Assembly (NCBI GenBank): GCA_964438515.1
Contig: CAYTLK010000001.1
Span: 62,001-126,000 of the forward strand
Source: RGIG3701 sp964438515
GTDB lineage: Bacteria; Planctomycetota; Planctomycetia; Pirellulales; Thermoguttaceae
Length of the DNA stretch: 64,000 nt
Reading direction: 5' to 3'
The notes beneath the pieces were generated by a model. It was not told the DNA's origin and ran no database searches. It saw nothing but the letters and a program-made list of their open reading frames with translations. Below, piece by piece: positions 25,571 to 35,053 of this stretch (the stretch's first letter is position 1; each line of letters starts with the position of its first letter). Made by a program: the position numbers and the translations under genes.

Positions 25571-26513
25571 TCTTAAAATCAAAAATATGATGAATCGACA
25601 GAATTCCCAAGAGTTTCTCGCCGTCCATCACCGCCAAAGTCGTAATTTTATTGATGTCCATAAGTTCCAGCGCGTCGCTCACCATCACGTCCGGACGAAT
25701 TCTTTTGAAGTTGGCCGTCATAAAATCTTTGGCCGTTAAATGACGAATATCGTCATAATTTTGAATTGCGCGACGAATATCCCCGTCCGTAATGACGCCG
25801 ACCGGCTCGCCCTTTTCGCCGCAAACCATCGTGGTTCCCAGGCGTTTGCTGCTCACTTCGTACACAATTTCCCGGAACGTCGAATGAATAGAAACTTTTG
25901 GAATGTCGGTTTCCATTCGATCCTGAACGCGCGTCAGAAGTCGGCGTCCGAGCGCGCCGCCCGGATGGTACAGCACGAAATTTTCCGCCTGAAAGTTCCT
26001 TTTTTCCATGAGACAGAGCGTCAGCGCGTCGCCCATCACGAGTGCGGCGGTCGCCGAAGTGGTCGGCGCCAGCCCGATTTTTCCCGCTTCCGCCTCAACC
26101 CCAGTATCGAGAATAATATCGGCCCGCTGCGCCAGTTCCGACTGTAAATTCCCCGTCATTGCGATGATCGGACACTCTAAAACCTTGAGCGGCTTCAAAA
26201 GTGCGAGAATTTCCTGCGACGTACCGCTGTTGGAAACCGCCACGACGATATCGTGTCGGCACACCATCCCCAAGTCGCCGTGAACCGCCTCAGCTGCGTT
26301 GAGAAAAATCGCGTGCGTTCCGGTCGACGCAAGCGACGCCGCCAGTTTCCGTCCGACGATTCCCGTCTTTCCGATTCCCGTAATGACGACTTTGTTTTCT
26401 GAGTTGAAAATCAAATCAACCGCTTGATCCATTTCGGAACCAATTCTGGCCGCCACTTTTTCCAATTCACTGATTTCTTGTGCAAAAATCTCACGGCTTC
26501 GTGCGTCCCACAT
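25557..26513 (-). CDS. kdsD: D-arabinose 5-phosphate isomerase KdsD
   Basis: 318 residues with an SIS domain (VVITGIGKTGIVGRKLAAS, then VAVSNSGTSQEILAL) and two C-terminal CBS domains (GTTMVCGEKGEPVGVITDGDIRR region; ITTLAVMDGEKLLGILSIHH). The AEAVHGDLGMV segment is typical of KdsD/KpsF. It converts ribulose 5-phosphate to arabinose 5-phosphate, the first step to KDO for LPS. It lies 67 bases downstream of kdsA, which uses the product, so the pair form one operon with the UDG gene. Confidence 0.95.
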   Translation of the reverse strand: MWDARSREIFAQEISELEKVAARIGSEMDQAVDLIFNSENKVVITGIGKTGIVGRKLAASLASTGTHAIFLNAAEAVHGDLGMVCRHDIVVAVSNSGTSQEILALLKPLKVLECPIIAMTGNLQSELAQRADIILDTGVEAEAGKIGLAPTTSATAALVMGDALTLCLMEKRNFQAENFVLYHPGGALGRRLLTRVQDRMETDIPKVSIHSTFREIVYEVSSKRLGTTMVCGEKGEPVGVITDGDIRRAIQNYDDIRHLTAKDFMTANFKRIRPDVMVSDALELMDINKITTLAVMDGEKLLGILSIHHIFDFKNDEL

Positions 26514-26580
26514 TCTTCACCCCTCGCAACTCGTTCAAACTCGTAAACCTCATCAATCCCCAAACCCGACGTCCTTTTTT

Positions 26581-27447
26581 TCAGGAATCTGGGGATTTTG
26601 CAGCGTTTCTCGCAACCCGGTCGAACTCCAGCGCGTGCCGCAAAATGTCGCGAATTCCATCGAGCGGCAACTGATTCGATGCGTCCGAAATTGCTTTCTC
26701 GGGGTCGGGATGCACCTCGGCAAAAATAGCGTCCACGCCGACCGCCAAAGCCGCAAACATCAGCGGAGGCGCAAATTCACGATTCCCGCCCGAAGCCGTT
26801 CCGTTTCCGCTCGGCGTCTGAACGCTGTGAGTGGCGTCAAAAACGACCGGAAAACCCGTTTTTCTCATTTCCGGAAGAGCCGTAAAATCCACGATGAGCC
26901 GATGGTAGCCGAAGGACGTTCCGCGCTCGCACAGCAGAATTTTCTCGTTTCCCGCTTCACAGAGTTTTTTCGCAACGTTTTTCATATCGTCGGGAGCCAT
27001 AAATTGCGCCTTTTTGACGTTCACGACTTTTCCCGTGTGTGCCGCCGCAACGAGTAAATCGGTTTGCCGCGCAAGAAAAGCGGGGATTTGAATCACATCC
27101 GCAACCTCTCCCACCGCCTCGCACTGCGTCGATTCGTGAACGTCCGTCACAATCGGAACGTCGAAGTGCGTCCGAACCTTTTCGAGAATCCGAAGTCCCT
27201 CTTTCATTCCGACGCCGCGCGGCGAAAAAATCGAGGTGCGATTTGCTTTATCGAACGACGATTTAAAAATGAACGGAATCTTCAATTCATCGCACACTTT
27301 TTTCAGCGTTTCTGCCGTTTTCAGCACCATCGTTTCATTTTCGATAGCGCACGGTCCCGCCAAAAACGCGAAAGGACCCGGCTCATCCAAGCTTCCGCCG
27401 ATGGTGAAGTAATTTCCAATCGGAATTTTACGCGTTTCGAATCTCAT
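26581..27447 (-). CDS. kdsA: 3-deoxy-8-phosphooctulonate synthase KdsA
   Basis: 288 residues; condenses phosphoenolpyruvate with arabinose 5-phosphate to KDO 8-phosphate. Conserved segments: FLAGPCAIENE, PFIFKSSFDKANRTS, VPIVTDVHES, IQIPAFLARQTDLL, VNVKKAQFMAPDDM, CERGTSFGYHRLIVDF and PVVFDATHSVQTPSG. The Asn of VNVKK marks the metal-independent type of KDO8P synthase (the metal type has Cys here); this is a motif-level reading. First gene of kdsA-kdsD-UDG. ATG start with no strong Shine-Dalgarno visible. Confidence 0.96.
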   Translation of the reverse strand: MRFETRKIPIGNYFTIGGSLDEPGPFAFLAGPCAIENETMVLKTAETLKKVCDELKIPFIFKSSFDKANRTSIFSPRGVGMKEGLRILEKVRTHFDVPIVTDVHESTQCEAVGEVADVIQIPAFLARQTDLLVAAAHTGKVVNVKKAQFMAPDDMKNVAKKLCEAGNEKILLCERGTSFGYHRLIVDFTALPEMRKTGFPVVFDATHSVQTPSGNGTASGGNREFAPPLMFAALAVGVDAIFAEVHPDPEKAISDASNQLPLDGIRDILRHALEFDRVARNAAKSPDS

Positions 27448-27560
27448 TTCCGCAATCCCTCAATTCTGAGTTGAACCCTGCATTTTGAAACATACATTAT
27501 TAATATAAAGAAAAATCGTTCCTGACGCAAGCGGAATTTCGATTTTTTTCCCAGCTATCC

Positions 27561-27588
27561 TTGCATTTTCAGAAAATTCGGGTACAAT
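27561..27588 (+). promoter_or_regulatory. Promoter of the CrtI-like oxidoreductase gene
   Basis: TTGCAT (27561-27566), 16 bases, TACAAT (27583-27588), giving a leader of about 90 nt. Confidence 0.55.
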
Positions 27589-27681
27589 AAGATAAATTCT
27601 GAGTAAAATCTACAATAAAAGATTTTTACACTGAAAACCGTACTGTTATTTTTGAATTTCAATCCCAACTTTTTCATCATT

Positions 27682-29076
27682 ATGCAATCAGAATACGATA
27701 TTATCGTCATCGGATCCGGTCTCGGCGGAATGACAGCCGCAAATCTTTTGGCGCGGGCAGGGCACAAAGTCCTTCTCTGCGAGCATCATTTTCAGCTCGG
27801 CGGTCTTGCGACTTGGTTTCGCCGCAAAGATGGAATCATTTTCGACATTTCGCTGCACGGTTTCCCGGTCGGAATGATTAAAAGCTGTCGGCGGTACTGG
27901 ACGCGTGAAATTGCGGACTCCATCGTGCAGCTTCCGTCCATCCGATTCGACAATCCGATGTTTTCGCTCGAAACGACGTTCAATCGTGAAGATTTTACGC
28001 ATCTTTTAATCGAAAAATTCGGAATCGAAGCCGCAACCGTCGAGGCGTTTTTCGACAAAGCGCGCAGCATGACGTTCGTCGACGACCAGCACATGACGAC
28101 CCGGGAACTTTTCGAAACGTTTTTCCCCGGCCGCGACGATGTGGTTCGGCTGCTGATGGAACCCATTACGTACGCAAATGGTTCCACGCTCGATGAGCCT
28201 GCAATTACGTACGGAATCGTCTTTTCGAATTTCATGTCGAAAGGCGTTTTTACGTTCCGCGGCGGCACCGACAAACTCGTGGAAATGATGAAGGCCGAGA
28301 TGGAGAAAAACGGCGTCGATATCGCGCTGAGGACGCAAGTCGAAAAAATCGCCGTCGAAGAGGGAAAAATCGCCGGAATTTACATCAATGGAAAACTCAT
28401 TCGGTCGAAAGCCGTCGTTTCCAACTCGAATCTTAAGAGTACTATTTTCAACATGACGGGCCGCGAATATTTCCGTCCGGAATTCATCGAAAAAGCCGAG
28501 AAAGTGCGTCTGAACAACTCCAGCTGTCAGGTTTACATGTCGCTGAAACCCGGCGAAACCGTCGATGAAAACGTTTGCGGAGACCTTCTTTTTACATCCA
28601 TCGCGCCGAAATTCGACACAAAAATGCTTTTGAGCCGCAATATTACGAGCCGAACCTACTCGTTTTACTATCCGAAAACCCGTCCCGGCGTGAGTGACCG
28701 ATACGCAATCGTCGCCAGCACCAACGCAAATTATGACGATTGGGCAAAACTTTCGGAAGAAGAATACGAAGCGTCCAAGCGGGAACTCATTGAAGAAACG
28801 CTCGACGCCGCGGAAAAGTACGTTCCTGGAATTCGTGCAAAAATCGACTGGGTGGAAGCCGCCACACCAAAAACGTTCGAACGCTACACGCTCCACCAGA
28901 TGGGAGCGAGTTTCGGTACAAAATTCGAAGGACTCGAAGTTTCCCGCGGGCTTCCAGAACAAATTCCCGGTCTTTTTCACACTGGAAGCGTCGGAATCAT
29001 CATGTCGGGCTGGCTCGGAGCGGTGAATTACGGCGTCATCGTCGCAAACGAAGTCGATGCGTTCGTACGCAAATAA
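27682..29076 (+). CDS. FAD-dependent oxidoreductase, phytoene desaturase/retinol saturase-like
   Basis: 464 residues. The dinucleotide fold is at the N-terminus, DIIVIGSGLGGMTAANLLARAG, followed by HHFQLGGLATWFRR, and the C-terminal FAD motif is HTGSVGIIMSGWLGAVNYG. This is the CrtI/NAD(P)-FAD carotenoid-oxidoreductase superfamily, which desaturates, saturates or isomerises polyene or lipid substrates; no phytoene synthase or other carotenoid gene is near, so the substrate is open. I start at the ATG at 27682; an in-frame TTG lies 10 codons earlier, and no clear Shine-Dalgarno decides. Confidence 0.85.
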   Translation: MQSEYDIIVIGSGLGGMTAANLLARAGHKVLLCEHHFQLGGLATWFRRKDGIIFDISLHGFPVGMIKSCRRYWTREIADSIVQLPSIRFDNPMFSLETTFNREDFTHLLIEKFGIEAATVEAFFDKARSMTFVDDQHMTTRELFETFFPGRDDVVRLLMEPITYANGSTLDEPAITYGIVFSNFMSKGVFTFRGGTDKLVEMMKAEMEKNGVDIALRTQVEKIAVEEGKIAGIYINGKLIRSKAVVSNSNLKSTIFNMTGREYFRPEFIEKAEKVRLNNSSCQVYMSLKPGETVDENVCGDLLFTSIAPKFDTKMLLSRNITSRTYSFYYPKTRPGVSDRYAIVASTNANYDDWAKLSEEEYEASKRELIEETLDAAEKYVPGIRAKIDWVEAATPKTFERYTLHQMGASFGTKFEGLEVSRGLPEQIPGLFHTGSVGIIMSGWLGAVNYGVIVANEVDAFVRK

Positions 29077-29426
29077 TTTCGGAACTGTTGTTCAAGAACG
29101 ACGGAAAAAAGCACCCGTCGAAACGTTCGAAACGCTTAAAAATACGCGGAAACGGACGCAAACGGGGATTCAGAAAAAAAATTTCATCCCCCCCTTTCAA
29201 AAAAATGAAAACGGTGTATAATTTATACTCCTTTGTTTTATTGGATACTCCGTAGAACGAAGAAACTTGAAAGAGTTGGGTACTGACGAACATTCGCGGC
29301 TCGGTCAGTACAAAAACGGCAGAGTCTATCGCGCTGAAAACCTCATATGAGGATACAATTTCCCTCGGGACGCGTTTGATTTCTGATACAAATGAATAAG
29401 GTACTTATTTTAGTGAGTGGTTCATT
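29077..29426 (+). promoter_or_regulatory. Long structured leader of the rplM-rpsI operon
   Basis: A 350-base stretch with no ORF. TATAAT at 29217-29222 would begin a leader of about 200 nt. Within it GTACTGAC (29280-29287) pairs perfectly with GTCAGTAC (29304-29311), and CCTCATATGAGG (29341-29352) is a 12-base palindrome. An L13-type autoregulatory site is possible but not recognised from known families. Confidence 0.45.
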
Positions 29427-29858
29427 ATGAAAACGTTCATGGCGAAACCGGCAGATGTAAATGCGGAATGGATTGTGGTCGATGCGAAAGACAAAATCGT
29501 TGGCCGCCTCGCTGTCGATATTGCAATGGCTCTGATGGGCAAAGACCGTCCGACTTACACGCCCAATGTGGATATCGGCCGTTACGTCGTCGTTATTAAC
29601 GCCGACAAAGTCCGTTTTACCGGTAAAAAATGGGAAAAGAAACGTTACACCTGGACGACTGGTTACACTCGTCTGCGCAGCGAGAATGCAGCAACCCGTA
29701 TGGCAAAGAATCCGACTGCGATTCTGACCGAAGCCGTGCGCCGCATGCTGCCGAAAAACAAACTTGCAACCAAAATGCTGGCCAAACTGAAAGTTTACAC
29801 CAGCGATCAGCATCCGCATCAGGCACAGAATCCTGAATCGGTTGATATGGGAAACTAA
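29427..29858 (+). CDS. rplM: 50S ribosomal protein L13
   Basis: 143 residues, normal length. Segments ADVNAEWIVVDAKDKIVGRLA, GKDRPTYTPNVDIGRYVVVINA and AVRRMLPKNKLATKML are diagnostic of bL13/uL13, which binds 23S rRNA early in assembly of the large subunit. The protein is followed after 51 bases by rpsI, the conserved pair. RBS is weak (GAGTGGTTCATT). Confidence 0.98.
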   Translation: MKTFMAKPADVNAEWIVVDAKDKIVGRLAVDIAMALMGKDRPTYTPNVDIGRYVVVINADKVRFTGKKWEKKRYTWTTGYTRLRSENAATRMAKNPTAILTEAVRRMLPKNKLATKMLAKLKVYTSDQHPHQAQNPESVDMGN

Positions 29859-29909
29859 CACGTTTTTTGATTTTCAAGCTAATAAACAGATAATATAAAG
29901 GTGTAAACC

Positions 29910-30329
29910 ATGGCAGATAAAGTCGTCATTGAAGGAAAAGGCACGAATGACTCTTTGGGAACCGGACGTCGTAAAACCGCTATCGCGCGCGTACGCATTC
30001 GTCCCGGCAAAGGTCTTATTGCGATCAACAGTCGCAGCCTTGAAAATTATTTCTGCAACGTTCAGCAGCGCAACGCCGTTTTGGCTCCGCTGACCGAAAC
30101 AGGCAAAAAAGAAGAAGTGGATGTCATCATCCGCGTGACTGGCGGCGGAATCACCGGACAGTCTGGTGCTTGCAAACTCGGTATTGCACGTGCGTTGCGC
30201 ATGTACGATGCAGGTTTGTACGAAGTCCTTAAGGACGCGAACCTTCTTACGCGCGACAGCCGTATGGTTGAACGTAAGAAACCTGGTCTGCGCAAAGCTC
30301 GTCGTGCAACCCAGTTCTCCAAACGTTAA
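29910..30329 (+). CDS. rpsI: 30S ribosomal protein S9
   Basis: 139 residues. Diagnostic segments: GTGRRKTAIARVRIRPGKG, VRVTGGGITGQSGACKLGIARAL (seen here as IIRVTGGGITGQ) and the C-terminal GLRKARRATQFSKR, whose last basic residues reach the P-site tRNA. RBS AAAGGTGTAAACC. Cotranscribed with rplM and ended by a strong terminator. Confidence 0.98.
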   Translation: MADKVVIEGKGTNDSLGTGRRKTAIARVRIRPGKGLIAINSRSLENYFCNVQQRNAVLAPLTETGKKEEVDVIIRVTGGGITGQSGACKLGIARALRMYDAGLYEVLKDANLLTRDSRMVERKKPGLRKARRATQFSKR

Positions 30330-30355
30330 TTTTGGAAACGTTGCGTAATCATAAG

Positions 30356-30388
30356 ACGCCCTGCTTTTTTACAGGGCGTTTCTTTTTT
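30356..30388 (+). terminator. Rho-independent terminator of rplM-rpsI
   Basis: ACGCCCTG (30356-30363) pairs with CAGGGCGT (30372-30379), followed by TTCTTTTTT. Confidence 0.85.
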
Positions 30389-30596
30389 ATGGTACGATAA
30401 AAACGAAAAAATGGAGAAATTGGGGAATATGAAAAAAATTTTTGTCTTTTTTTATTCAATCCCCTGTAAAATTTATTTTCATGAAGTATAATAATATAGG
30501 GATCCGTTTTTCGTCGAGGTCCAAATCTTTTAAACCATTTTCGGCCCGCTGCGTGTTTGGGATTTGAATATCGATATCGTTTTTGGAGAAAAGTCC

Positions 30597-32015
30597 ATGT
30601 TAAAAGTCTTCATGCTTTATGAAGTCAATCCGACGACTTGGTTTTATCTGTCGTCCTTGATGATTACTGGCATTTTCTTCAAATTTCGAAGAGTTTGGAG
30701 CGTTCGCAACTTGGATCTGATGGCCCTCATCTGTCTGGGACCAGGGCTGCTGATGGTCGCGAACGAATTTTATGCCGGGTACGTTGCGATTCTGTTCGTG
30801 ATGTTTTTTTTAATGACGCGAATGCTTTGCGACCCCATGATGGTGCGGCGTCCGTTGCTGGACGTGAATCTTTCTCGAGGCGGATTGATTTTCAGCTGTG
30901 CGTCGCTCATGCTGTTTCTGGTTGCAGGGCTCACGCTCACGCAGTCGCGCGACTGGTCGGAAGCGCAGGTAAATGCGTCCCTCGAACAGCTCATGATGCA
31001 CCACTTAAACGAACGAATTTTGAACACAGAAATCGAACAAAGCGTTCAGATGACGCCTGCACTCGGAGACACGCTGGCGACTCCGCCGAAAAACCGAATT
31101 CCGCAACTCTCTCACGGGCCGGGAATGCCGTTCTTTACGCAAATGGCCGATTTCCCGCGACGCTGGCGTTACGAACGACTGAAAGCTGTACGAATTGCAG
31201 AGTTGCAGAATGCTACAACAGAAATCAAAATTCCGGAATATCCTGCGTGTCGAATTCATTTTGTGATTTTTCTTGCCACAGTTGCACAGTTCGCAATCGT
31301 CACCGCCATCATCATGACCGGCTGGTACCATTTCGAAAATTTCAACACGGGAATTGCGGCGGCCACGCTCTATCTGCTGCTTCCTTACGTTTCGCAGATG
31401 CCGTCTCGGCTCGACCATTTGATTCCCGCAGCGCTCATTATGTGGGCCGTTTTTTCGTGGAGACTTCCGTCTTTGGCGGGAGTTCTGCTTGGTTTCGCAG
31501 CCGCGCTTTCGTACTATCCTATTTTCCTCCTTCCGCTTTGGTTTAGTTTTTACTGGTCACGCGGATTGTATCGTTTTTTAATCACGAGTCTCGGAACCAC
31601 ATTGTTTCTGATGGCGATCGCCATTCCTCTGTCGGGCGGAATCGGAACTTTTATCTCCCAATCCGGCGATATTTTTGGCTGTATCGGCCTCTTTTCGCGA
31701 GGGGCAGACGGTTTTTGGGACATTCAGAGTCACAGCGTCTTCTATCGGATTCCCGTCATCGTACTATATATGCTGATGGTGCTTTTCCTCACGTTTTGGC
31801 CGTCCCACAAGAATTTTGGAACGTTAATCAGCAGTTCTGCTGCATTGATGGCCGGCGCGCAATTTTGCCATCCGTTCCAAGGCGGTTTGTACATGGCGTG
31901 GTTCCTGCCGCTCATGATTCTTGTGATTTTCCGTCCCAATTTGGAGGATCGCACGGCGAGTCGGGCCGTTTGGCGGCGCCGAAAGATTGCGAAACCTCAA
32001 CCGACAGAATATTAG
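30597..32015 (+). CDS. Multi-pass membrane protein of unknown function
   Basis: 472 residues with roughly 10 hydrophobic segments (for example WFYLSSLMITGIFF, LDLMALICLGPGLLMV, VAILFVMFFLMTRML, GLIFSCASLMLFLVAGLTL). Between early and late helices lies a polar region of about 110 residues rich in Gln and Met. The late half (SQMPSRLDHLIPAALIMWAVF) resembles integral-membrane glycosyltransferase C-terminal halves, but no catalytic motif is evident. The start at 30597 has TTGGAGAAAAG upstream; an in-frame TTG begins 11 codons earlier. It lies 54 bases before the methyltransferase gene and may share its transcript. Confidence 0.7.
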   Translation: MLKVFMLYEVNPTTWFYLSSLMITGIFFKFRRVWSVRNLDLMALICLGPGLLMVANEFYAGYVAILFVMFFLMTRMLCDPMMVRRPLLDVNLSRGGLIFSCASLMLFLVAGLTLTQSRDWSEAQVNASLEQLMMHHLNERILNTEIEQSVQMTPALGDTLATPPKNRIPQLSHGPGMPFFTQMADFPRRWRYERLKAVRIAELQNATTEIKIPEYPACRIHFVIFLATVAQFAIVTAIIMTGWYHFENFNTGIAAATLYLLLPYVSQMPSRLDHLIPAALIMWAVFSWRLPSLAGVLLGFAAALSYYPIFLLPLWFSFYWSRGLYRFLITSLGTTLFLMAIAIPLSGGIGTFISQSGDIFGCIGLFSRGADGFWDIQSHSVFYRIPVIVLYMLMVLFLTFWPSHKNFGTLISSSAALMAGAQFCHPFQGGLYMAWFLPLMILVIFRPNLEDRTASRAVWRRRKIAKPQPTEY

Positions 32016-32068
32016 AAGGAACTTTCTCTCAAGACTTTGATATTTAGATTTTTTCATAGGAACGTTGA

Positions 32069-32980
32069 ATGGGCGAGGTAAACGAAGCACAATACGAACT
32101 TCTGGATTTCGGAAACGGACGGAAGCTGGAGCGAGTCGGCGAAATTTTGCTGAATCGTCCCTCGCCGTCGGCAGAGTCGTTTGCGCCCAAACTTTCCGCT
32201 TCGGAATGGAAAAATGCGGACGCGGCGTTCTGGCGTTCGGAGGGCCTCAAGGGACGATGGGAGTGGAATCCGTCCGGAAAACGCGTTCCCGAACGCTGGG
32301 TTTTGCGGATGTCGCACTTTATGCTGGAACTGAAACCAACGGAAGTGGGACATTTGGGGATTTTTCCCGAACAGCGCGCAAACTGGGAGTGGATTTACAC
32401 ACAAACGCGACGTTTTTTAACCCAGCGGACGCAATTCCGAATTTTGAATCTTTTTGCATACACCGGCGGAAGCACGCTCGCCGCCGCCGCTGCAATGCAA
32501 GATGCAAAGATTTCTGTGGAAAATCGAGAGTCTTTTTTTACAACACACGTGGATTCTGCCCGAAATATCGTTCAATGGGCGCGAAGCAATTCCGATCTTT
32601 CCGGCTTCCAGAACGTTCCGACTCGCTGGATTTCAGAAGACGTAATGAAATTTGCACAGAGAGAATTGAAACGCGAACGATATTACGATGCTGTAATTCT
32701 GGATCCGCCCAGTTACGGTCACGGTGCGCACGGAGAGATTTGGAAACTGGATCAAAATCTTCCGGAACTTCTGGAACTTTGTGCGGAACTGACGCGCGGT
32801 CACCCGGCGTTCGTTCTTCTGACGGCTCACTCTCCCGGCTGGAACTGCGCAGCGCTTGAAAGAATTTTGCGACATTATTTCCCCGCACTTCGAGGGTCGG
32901 AGGTGCACGGAATGGAACTCCAAACGATCGGAGGAAGGGGTCTTCCAAGCGGTGAGGCCGTTAAATTATGGGAAGAATAG
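32069..32980 (+). CDS. Class I SAM-dependent (RlmI/RlmK-like) RNA methyltransferase
   Basis: 303 residues. Motif I is ILNLFAYTGGSTLAAAAA near residue 130, and motif IV is VILDPPSYGHGAHGE near residue 210, the DPPSY form used by amino-methylating or C5-cytosine enzymes of the RlmI/RlmK group that act on 23S rRNA. Compared with RlmI the N-terminal PUA domain is missing or shortened, as in other planctomycete homologues. The exact target base is unknown. Confidence 0.8.
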   Translation: MGEVNEAQYELLDFGNGRKLERVGEILLNRPSPSAESFAPKLSASEWKNADAAFWRSEGLKGRWEWNPSGKRVPERWVLRMSHFMLELKPTEVGHLGIFPEQRANWEWIYTQTRRFLTQRTQFRILNLFAYTGGSTLAAAAAMQDAKISVENRESFFTTHVDSARNIVQWARSNSDLSGFQNVPTRWISEDVMKFAQRELKRERYYDAVILDPPSYGHGAHGEIWKLDQNLPELLELCAELTRGHPAFVLLTAHSPGWNCAALERILRHYFPALRGSEVHGMELQTIGGRGLPSGEAVKLWEE

Positions 32981-33139
32981 ACAAAAAGAGAAAATTTTTC
33001 ATTTCCAGCAGTTTTTTTTCCTGTTTGGGCTTGCAAAATAATTAAAAAGATTTATACTCAAGTTGTATGAGGTTCAAACCTCTTGAAACCATAACACAAA
33101 CAGTCCTTTTTTATAAAACGATATAAGGAGAAAACGATT

Positions 33140-33466
33140 ATGCCTTTGTTCGAGATTGAAACCAGAGCGCACATTGTGATTGCGAATGCCGGCGACGAAG
33201 CGGAAGCCCGTTCGATTCTGGCCGAGCACTATCCGACGGAAGATGCGATTCGCATTTCCAAGCGTCCGCGTAATTTGTGGGTGATTTCCAAAGCTGCTTT
33301 GGGAATTACGCCTGAGGGAATCGACCCCTGTAACGTCGCGCGCGACTGCCTGGCAAAAGCCTCTGGGGACAAAGTTCACGCAATCCGTCTTTACATGCAG
33401 GAAACCGGAACGGATCTTGAACGCGCCAAAAAAATCATCGAATCCAACATGATGATCGGCTGGTGA
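33140..33466 (+). CDS. Small protein with L7/L12-C-terminal-domain-like helix
   Basis: 108 residues. The C-terminal stretch KVHAIRLYMQETGTDLERAK resembles the helix-turn-helix of the ribosomal L7/L12 C-terminal domain (K-I-x-x-I-K-x-x-x-x-x-T-G-L-x-L-x-E-A-K), which contacts translation factors. The N-terminal 75 residues (FEIETRAHIVIANAGDEAEA) form a predicted alpha/beta part of unknown fold. Strong RBS (ATAAGGAGAAAACG) and a strong terminator suggest good expression. It is not the true rplL, being too short and lacking the N-terminal dimer helix. A role at the ribosome is only inference. Confidence 0.6.
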   Translation: MPLFEIETRAHIVIANAGDEAEARSILAEHYPTEDAIRISKRPRNLWVISKAALGITPEGIDPCNVARDCLAKASGDKVHAIRLYMQETGTDLERAKKIIESNMMIGW

Positions 33467-33490
33467 TTGCTTCCGAAAACATGAAACATG

Positions 33491-33529
33491 AAAAAACACC
33501 CAAATGCGTTACGTGTTCGGGTGTTTTTT
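33491..33529. terminator. Bidirectional terminator
   Basis: AAAAAACACCC (33491-33501) pairs with GGGTGTTTTTT (33519-33529) between convergent genes. Confidence 0.85.
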
Positions 33530-33566
33530 CGAAATCAACGTCTAAATCCCTGAAAATACGAGACTT

Positions 33567-34928
33567 CTACATTTCAATCTCAAATCCTTCTCGGCGTTTT
33601 CGGCTCAAGAAAGATTGCGCCAGAGCATCGTCTACCACTTTTTCTGCCGTCGGATCCCAACGAATGACACGCTTCAGCCGGGCTGCAATCCCGCAAAGAT
33701 GCGCAATCGTCATCACCTGAACGTGACTGAACGGGTCCGAAACGCACAAACCGCCGTTTCGAATGCAATGGTACAGATTTTCTTTGTGTCCCATCAGCGG
33801 ATTCCCTTTGTACAGCGCGATTTTGTCCGCCTCCAAATACTGTCCCTCGTCCCAATTTTCCTCAATCGGTTTCCCCGTAATTCGTTCCCGATTCACGAAA
33901 ATCCGACCTTTTTCCCCTTCAATCCGCAACCCATTTTCCGCCCGAGTTGTGACGTGCAATTCTGTTCCGTTTTCAAAAACACAGTTAAAATCGAATTCGT
34001 TCGGCGTATTGTACATGCGGTCGGTCGTCGGATTCCCGTCCGAATCATAATCGCAAAGCGCGTGCGCGTCTGTTCCGTCGATGGAAATCGGTCCGGTTCC
34101 TTTTTGGTCCATTCCGAGCGCCCAAAGCGCAATATCGATGTGGTGCGCCCCCCAATCCGCAATGACGCCGCTCGCGTATTCGAACCAGTACCGAAAGGTT
34201 CCGTGACACCGTTCGGGAATATATTCCACATACGGTGCCTGTCCCAGCCACTGATTCCAGTCGAGTTCCGGCGGAACGGGAGCCGTCTCGAAAAGCTCTC
34301 CCCCGCGTTCTTTCCCCGGCGAGGCGGGAAGCCCGACGACGATTTGACGTATTTTACCCAAAATACCCTTTTTACACATATTCACAGCACGTCCGAACAA
34401 ATCGAGCTGCGCGCGCTGCTGCGTTCCGACTTGAAACGCTTTCTGATATTTTTCGCACGCACTCCGAATCAAAAATCCTTCCTCGACGGTCAGCGTCAGC
34501 GGTTTCTGACAAAAAACGTGCTTTCCCGCCTGAAGTGCTTCGATACAGATTTTGACGTGCCAGTGATCGGGAGTGGAACAGCTCAAAAGATCAATATCGT
34601 CGCGATCGAGAATTCTTCGATAGTCGCCGTACTGATTTTCGGACGTAATATTAAAACGTTCAGCCGCAGTTCCGAGACGATTTTTATCGAGGTCGCACAG
34701 TGCCGCCAACTCCCCCAAACGCGCGTGCTGACCCGCATCTGCACGTCCCATTCCTCCCAAACCAACGCATCCGACGCGAATTCGGTTGCTCGGAGCCTCA
34801 TCGCCCAACACTTTCGGCAAAAAAGCAGGCACACAAACGGAAGGAAGGGCCGCAAAAACAGTGGAAGCTGCGGAAACTGCAGAAGCTGTGGAAAGAAAAT
34901 GACGGCGGGAAACGATTTTTTTCGTCAT
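33567..34928 (-). CDS. Tat-exported Gfo/Idh/MocA-family oxidoreductase (second)
   Basis: 453 residues. Twin-arginine signal KIVSRRHFLSTASAVSAAST. NAD(P)-binding segment IRVGCVGLGGMGRADAG, then CSTPDHWHVKICIEALQAGK and FCQKPLTLTVEEG, where the common EKP is QKP. The C-terminal half has the paired-sheet GFO substrate domain with VIADWGAHHIDIALWALG. The substrate is unknown; sugar or inositol derivatives or GH109-like chemistry are possible. Diverges from the GmhA-like gene. It shares only overall pattern with the first oxidoreductase (for example TPDHWH and ADWGAH), so they are paralogues of the same secreted class. Confidence 0.9.
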   Translation of the reverse strand: MTKKIVSRRHFLSTASAVSAASTVFAALPSVCVPAFLPKVLGDEAPSNRIRVGCVGLGGMGRADAGQHARLGELAALCDLDKNRLGTAAERFNITSENQYGDYRRILDRDDIDLLSCSTPDHWHVKICIEALQAGKHVFCQKPLTLTVEEGFLIRSACEKYQKAFQVGTQQRAQLDLFGRAVNMCKKGILGKIRQIVVGLPASPGKERGGELFETAPVPPELDWNQWLGQAPYVEYIPERCHGTFRYWFEYASGVIADWGAHHIDIALWALGMDQKGTGPISIDGTDAHALCDYDSDGNPTTDRMYNTPNEFDFNCVFENGTELHVTTRAENGLRIEGEKGRIFVNRERITGKPIEENWDEGQYLEADKIALYKGNPLMGHKENLYHCIRNGGLCVSDPFSHVQVMTIAHLCGIAARLKRVIRWDPTAEKVVDDALAQSFLSRKRREGFEIEM

Positions 34929-35053
34929 GATTTTTTATTGAGGGGGAAATAGGAAGGCTAGTAAAATGGGACGATTATTGAAAATAACAGCGACGAGGGA
35001 GTTTTTGAGGGGTGATTCTGAATTTTACGATTCAAAACGTTCCAATATTTCAC

